Source: Acidimicrobiia bacterium (GTDB lineage: Bacteria > Actinomycetota > Acidimicrobiia > IMCC26256 > BP-133). Taken from it: a stretch of 7,603 bases of DNA. The position numbers and the translations under genes were made by a program. The notes below the pieces were generated by a model, which saw nothing but the letters and a program-made list of their open reading frames with translations, had not been told where the DNA came from and did not search any database. Each line of letters opens with the position of its first letter. Within the stretch, counting starts at the first letter, position 1. The stretch lies in assembly GCA_025934385.1 (NCBI GenBank), contig JAICYE010000090.1, forward strand, positions 1-7,603, given 5' to 3'. Shown here in pieces: positions 6,408-7,603 of the stretch.

Positions 6408-6454
6408 TTCGTCCCCTTCGCTCCGTTCGCTCTCCCGCCGTGCCCGGCGACGGG

Positions 6455-6874
6455 TCATTCGAGCGAGGCGATCGCCTCGGTCTCGGAGGGGTCGGGCTCG
6501 GTGGAGAACCAGGCGTCGAGCATCTCGGCCGCCACCGGCGGGCTGACCAGCCGCAGGCTCAGCACGAGGACGTTGGCGTCGTTCCAGCGGCGGGCGCCCC
6601 GGGCCGTCTCGGCGTCGGTGCACAACGCCGCCCGCACGCCCGCCACCTTGTTGGCGGCGATGGAGGCCCCGGTGCCCGTCCAGCAGCAGAGGACGGCGGT
6701 GTCGGTCTCGCCCTTGGCGACGAGCTCCCCCACCCGCCGGCCGACGTCGGCCCAGCCGAGCTCCTGTCCCCCCGGCGGCCCGACGAGGACGACCTCGTGA
6801 CCCCGGCCCCGGAGGTCGTCGGCCACGGCGTCGGTGAGGACGGTCCGCTCGTCACTGCCGAGTGCGATGCGCAC
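6455..6874 (-). CDS. RpiB/LacA/LacB-family sugar-phosphate isomerase, divergent active site
   Basis: A 139-aa cytoplasmic protein of the family that interconverts aldose and ketose phosphates (ribose-5-phosphate/ribulose-5-phosphate in RpiB). Recognisable segments are VRIALGSDE (1-9), [17 protein letters not shown] (61-77), [15 protein letters not shown] (80-94) and [13 protein letters not shown] (98-110). The catalytic Cys of the CGTG motif is C64, with T66 and G67 after it. Two usual histidines are absent: the SDHAG motif near the N-terminus is SDERT (7-11), and the His of the HN..NVL motif is W97. The substrate may therefore differ from ribose-5-phosphate, so I give no gene symbol. I chose GTG at 6874-6872 because it starts the first beta strand directly; the open frame continues upstream but would overlap glgC. 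No ribosome binding site precedes it, which fits a leaderless mRNA. Confidence 0.82.
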   Translation of the reverse strand: MRIALGSDERTVLTDAVADDLRGRGHEVVLVGPPGGQELGWADVGRRVGELVAKGETDTAVLCCWTGTGASIAANKVAGVRAALCTDAETARGARRWNDANVLVLSLRLVSPPVAAEMLDAWFSTEPDPSETEAIASLE

Positions 6875-6880
6875 GTTCGC

Positions 6881-6887
6881 TACCGTA
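6881..6887. promoter_or_regulatory. symmetric -10 element, candidate bidirectional promoter for rpiB and glgC
   Basis: TACCGTA contains TACCGT (plus, 6881-6886) and TACGGT (minus, 6887-6882), both fitting TANNNT. The minus hexamer is 7 nt before the rpiB GTG, and the plus hexamer is 10 nt before the glgC ATG. Both genes lack a ribosome binding site, so leaderless or nearly leaderless transcripts would fit. No clear -35 hexamers are seen. The role is inferred from pattern and spacing. Confidence 0.5.
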
Positions 6888-6896
6888 ACCGGCCGT

Positions 6897-7603
6897 ATGG
6901 CCGTGCCCAGCGTGATGACGATGATCCTGGCCGGCGGCGAGGGGAAGCGGCTGGCGCCGCTCACCGCCGACCGGGCGAAACCGGCCGTACCCTTCGGCGG
7001 CCATTACCGCATCGTCGACTTCGCCCTGTCGAACATGGCCAACGCCGGCTACCTCCAGATCATCGTGCTGACGCAGTACAAGAGCCACAGCCTCGACCTC
7101 CACATCACCCGGACGTGGCGGCTCTCCACGCTGCTCGGCTCCTACGTGACGCCGGTCCCGGCCCAGATGCGGCGCGGCCCCCGCTGGTTCGCCGGCTCGG
7201 CCGACGCCATCTACCAGAATCTCAACCTGGTCCACGACGAGGGCCCCGACTACATCCTCGTCTTCGGCGCCGACCACATCTACCGCATGGATCCCCGGCA
7301 GATGGTCGAGCAGCACATCGCCACCGGCGCCGGCGTCACGGTGGCCGGCATCCGGGCGCCCCGCTCCCAGGCCAACCAGCTCGGCGTGATCGAGGTCGGC
7401 GAGGGGACGAAGATCGCCGCCTTCAAGGAGAAGCCGGCCGAGGCGGCCGGGCTGCCCGACTCGCCGGACGAGGTCTTCGCCTCGATGGGCAACTACGTCT
7501 TCACGACGAAGATGCTGGTCGACATCGTCAGCCTCGACGCCGAGGACCAGAACTCCCACCACGACATCGGCGGCAGCATCATCCCCGCCCTCGTCGAGGC
7601 CGG
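6897..7603 (+). CDS. glgC: glucose-1-phosphate adenylyltransferase (ADP-glucose pyrophosphorylase), C-terminus cut by window edge
   Basis: GlgC makes ADP-glucose from glucose-1-phosphate and ATP, the committed step of glycogen synthesis in the cytoplasm. The 235 codons present cover the nucleotidyltransferase domain: [20 protein letters not shown] (10-29) with the pyrophosphorylase GGxGxRL signature and its Lys, [16 protein letters not shown] (31-46), [14 protein letters not shown] (near 58-71), [35 protein letters not shown], and [19 protein letters not shown] with the metal-binding Asp. FKEKPAE and GNYVFTT follow. These match actinobacterial GlgC closely. I chose ATG at 6897; in-frame GTG 6912, ATG 6915 and ATG 6921 are possible but would shorten the N-terminus before the first beta strand. 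No ribosome binding site precedes ATG. The gene is divergent from the rpiB-like gene; the right-handed beta-helix C-terminal domain lies outside the window. Confidence 0.97.
   Translation, partial: MAVPSVMTMILAGGEGKRLAPLTADRAKPAVPFGGHYRIVDFALSNMANAGYLQIIVLTQYKSHSLDLHITRTWRLSTLLGSYVTPVPAQMRRGPRWFAGSADAIYQNLNLVHDEGPDYILVFGADHIYRMDPRQMVEQHIATGAGVTVAGIRAPRSQANQLGVIEVGEGTKIAAFKEKPAEAAGLPDSPDEVFASMGNYVFTTKMLVDIVSLDAEDQNSHHDIGGSIIPALVEA

Noticed and set aside
6852..7562. Minus-strand open frame opposite glgC
   Set aside because: glgC is unmistakable on the plus strand; this frame is Asp/Val/Gly-rich shadow sequence.

Overview
The window is GC-rich chromosomal DNA from an actinobacterium (Actinomycetota). 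RpsB begins MAVVTMKQ, a WhiG/FliA-type sigma factor lies next to an M23-like gene upstream of rpsB, GTG and TTG starts dominate, and the proteins are rich in Ala, Arg, Gly and Pro. The Ser/Thr-repeat linker in a secreted protein and the style of GlgC suggest an Acidimicrobiia-like lineage, but that placement is inference. Nothing looks recently transferred: there are no insertion sequences, phage genes, tRNAs, rRNAs or CRISPR arrays.

Layout. Nine genes run on the minus strand, so transcription goes from right to left. In that order they are: rpiB-like sugar-phosphate isomerase (6455-6874), secreted metallophosphoesterase-like protein with a Thr-rich repeat linker (5189-6292), rnhB (4441-5163), xerC (3536-4435), whiG-type sigma factor (2744-3526), secreted degenerate M23 peptidase (2150-2686), rpsB (927-1907), tsf (55-906) and the first codons of pyrH (1-44, cut by the window edge). 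One gene runs on the plus strand: glgC (from 6897, cut by the right edge), divergent from rpiB with only 22 bp between the two start codons.

How the parts fit. rnhB-xerC-whiG are nearly contiguous (gaps of 5 and 9 nt) and probably form one operon for genome maintenance plus an alternative sigma factor. rpsB-tsf-pyrH is the conserved translation/UMP-kinase operon. It appears to have its own promoter after a strongly palindromic segment at 2082-2150 that starts at the stop codon of the M23 gene. Compared with the usual actinobacterial order (rnhB, yraN, comM/yifB, dprA, then xerC/whiG, M23, rpsB, tsf, pyrH), the yraN-yifB-dprA block is absent between rnhB and xerC.

Most interesting points: (1) a symmetric TACCGTA that could act as the -10 element for rpiB and glgC in both directions, giving leaderless or almost leaderless mRNAs; (2) two GCAACCGGTYGC dyads exactly 51 bp apart upstream of rpsB; (3) three proteins (RpiB-like, M23-like, phosphoesterase-like) that keep their fold signatures but lack canonical catalytic residues; (4) a perfect 15-bp tandem repeat in the phosphoesterase gene. 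No wholly new system is evident; the region is mainly a conserved core cluster with unusual details.
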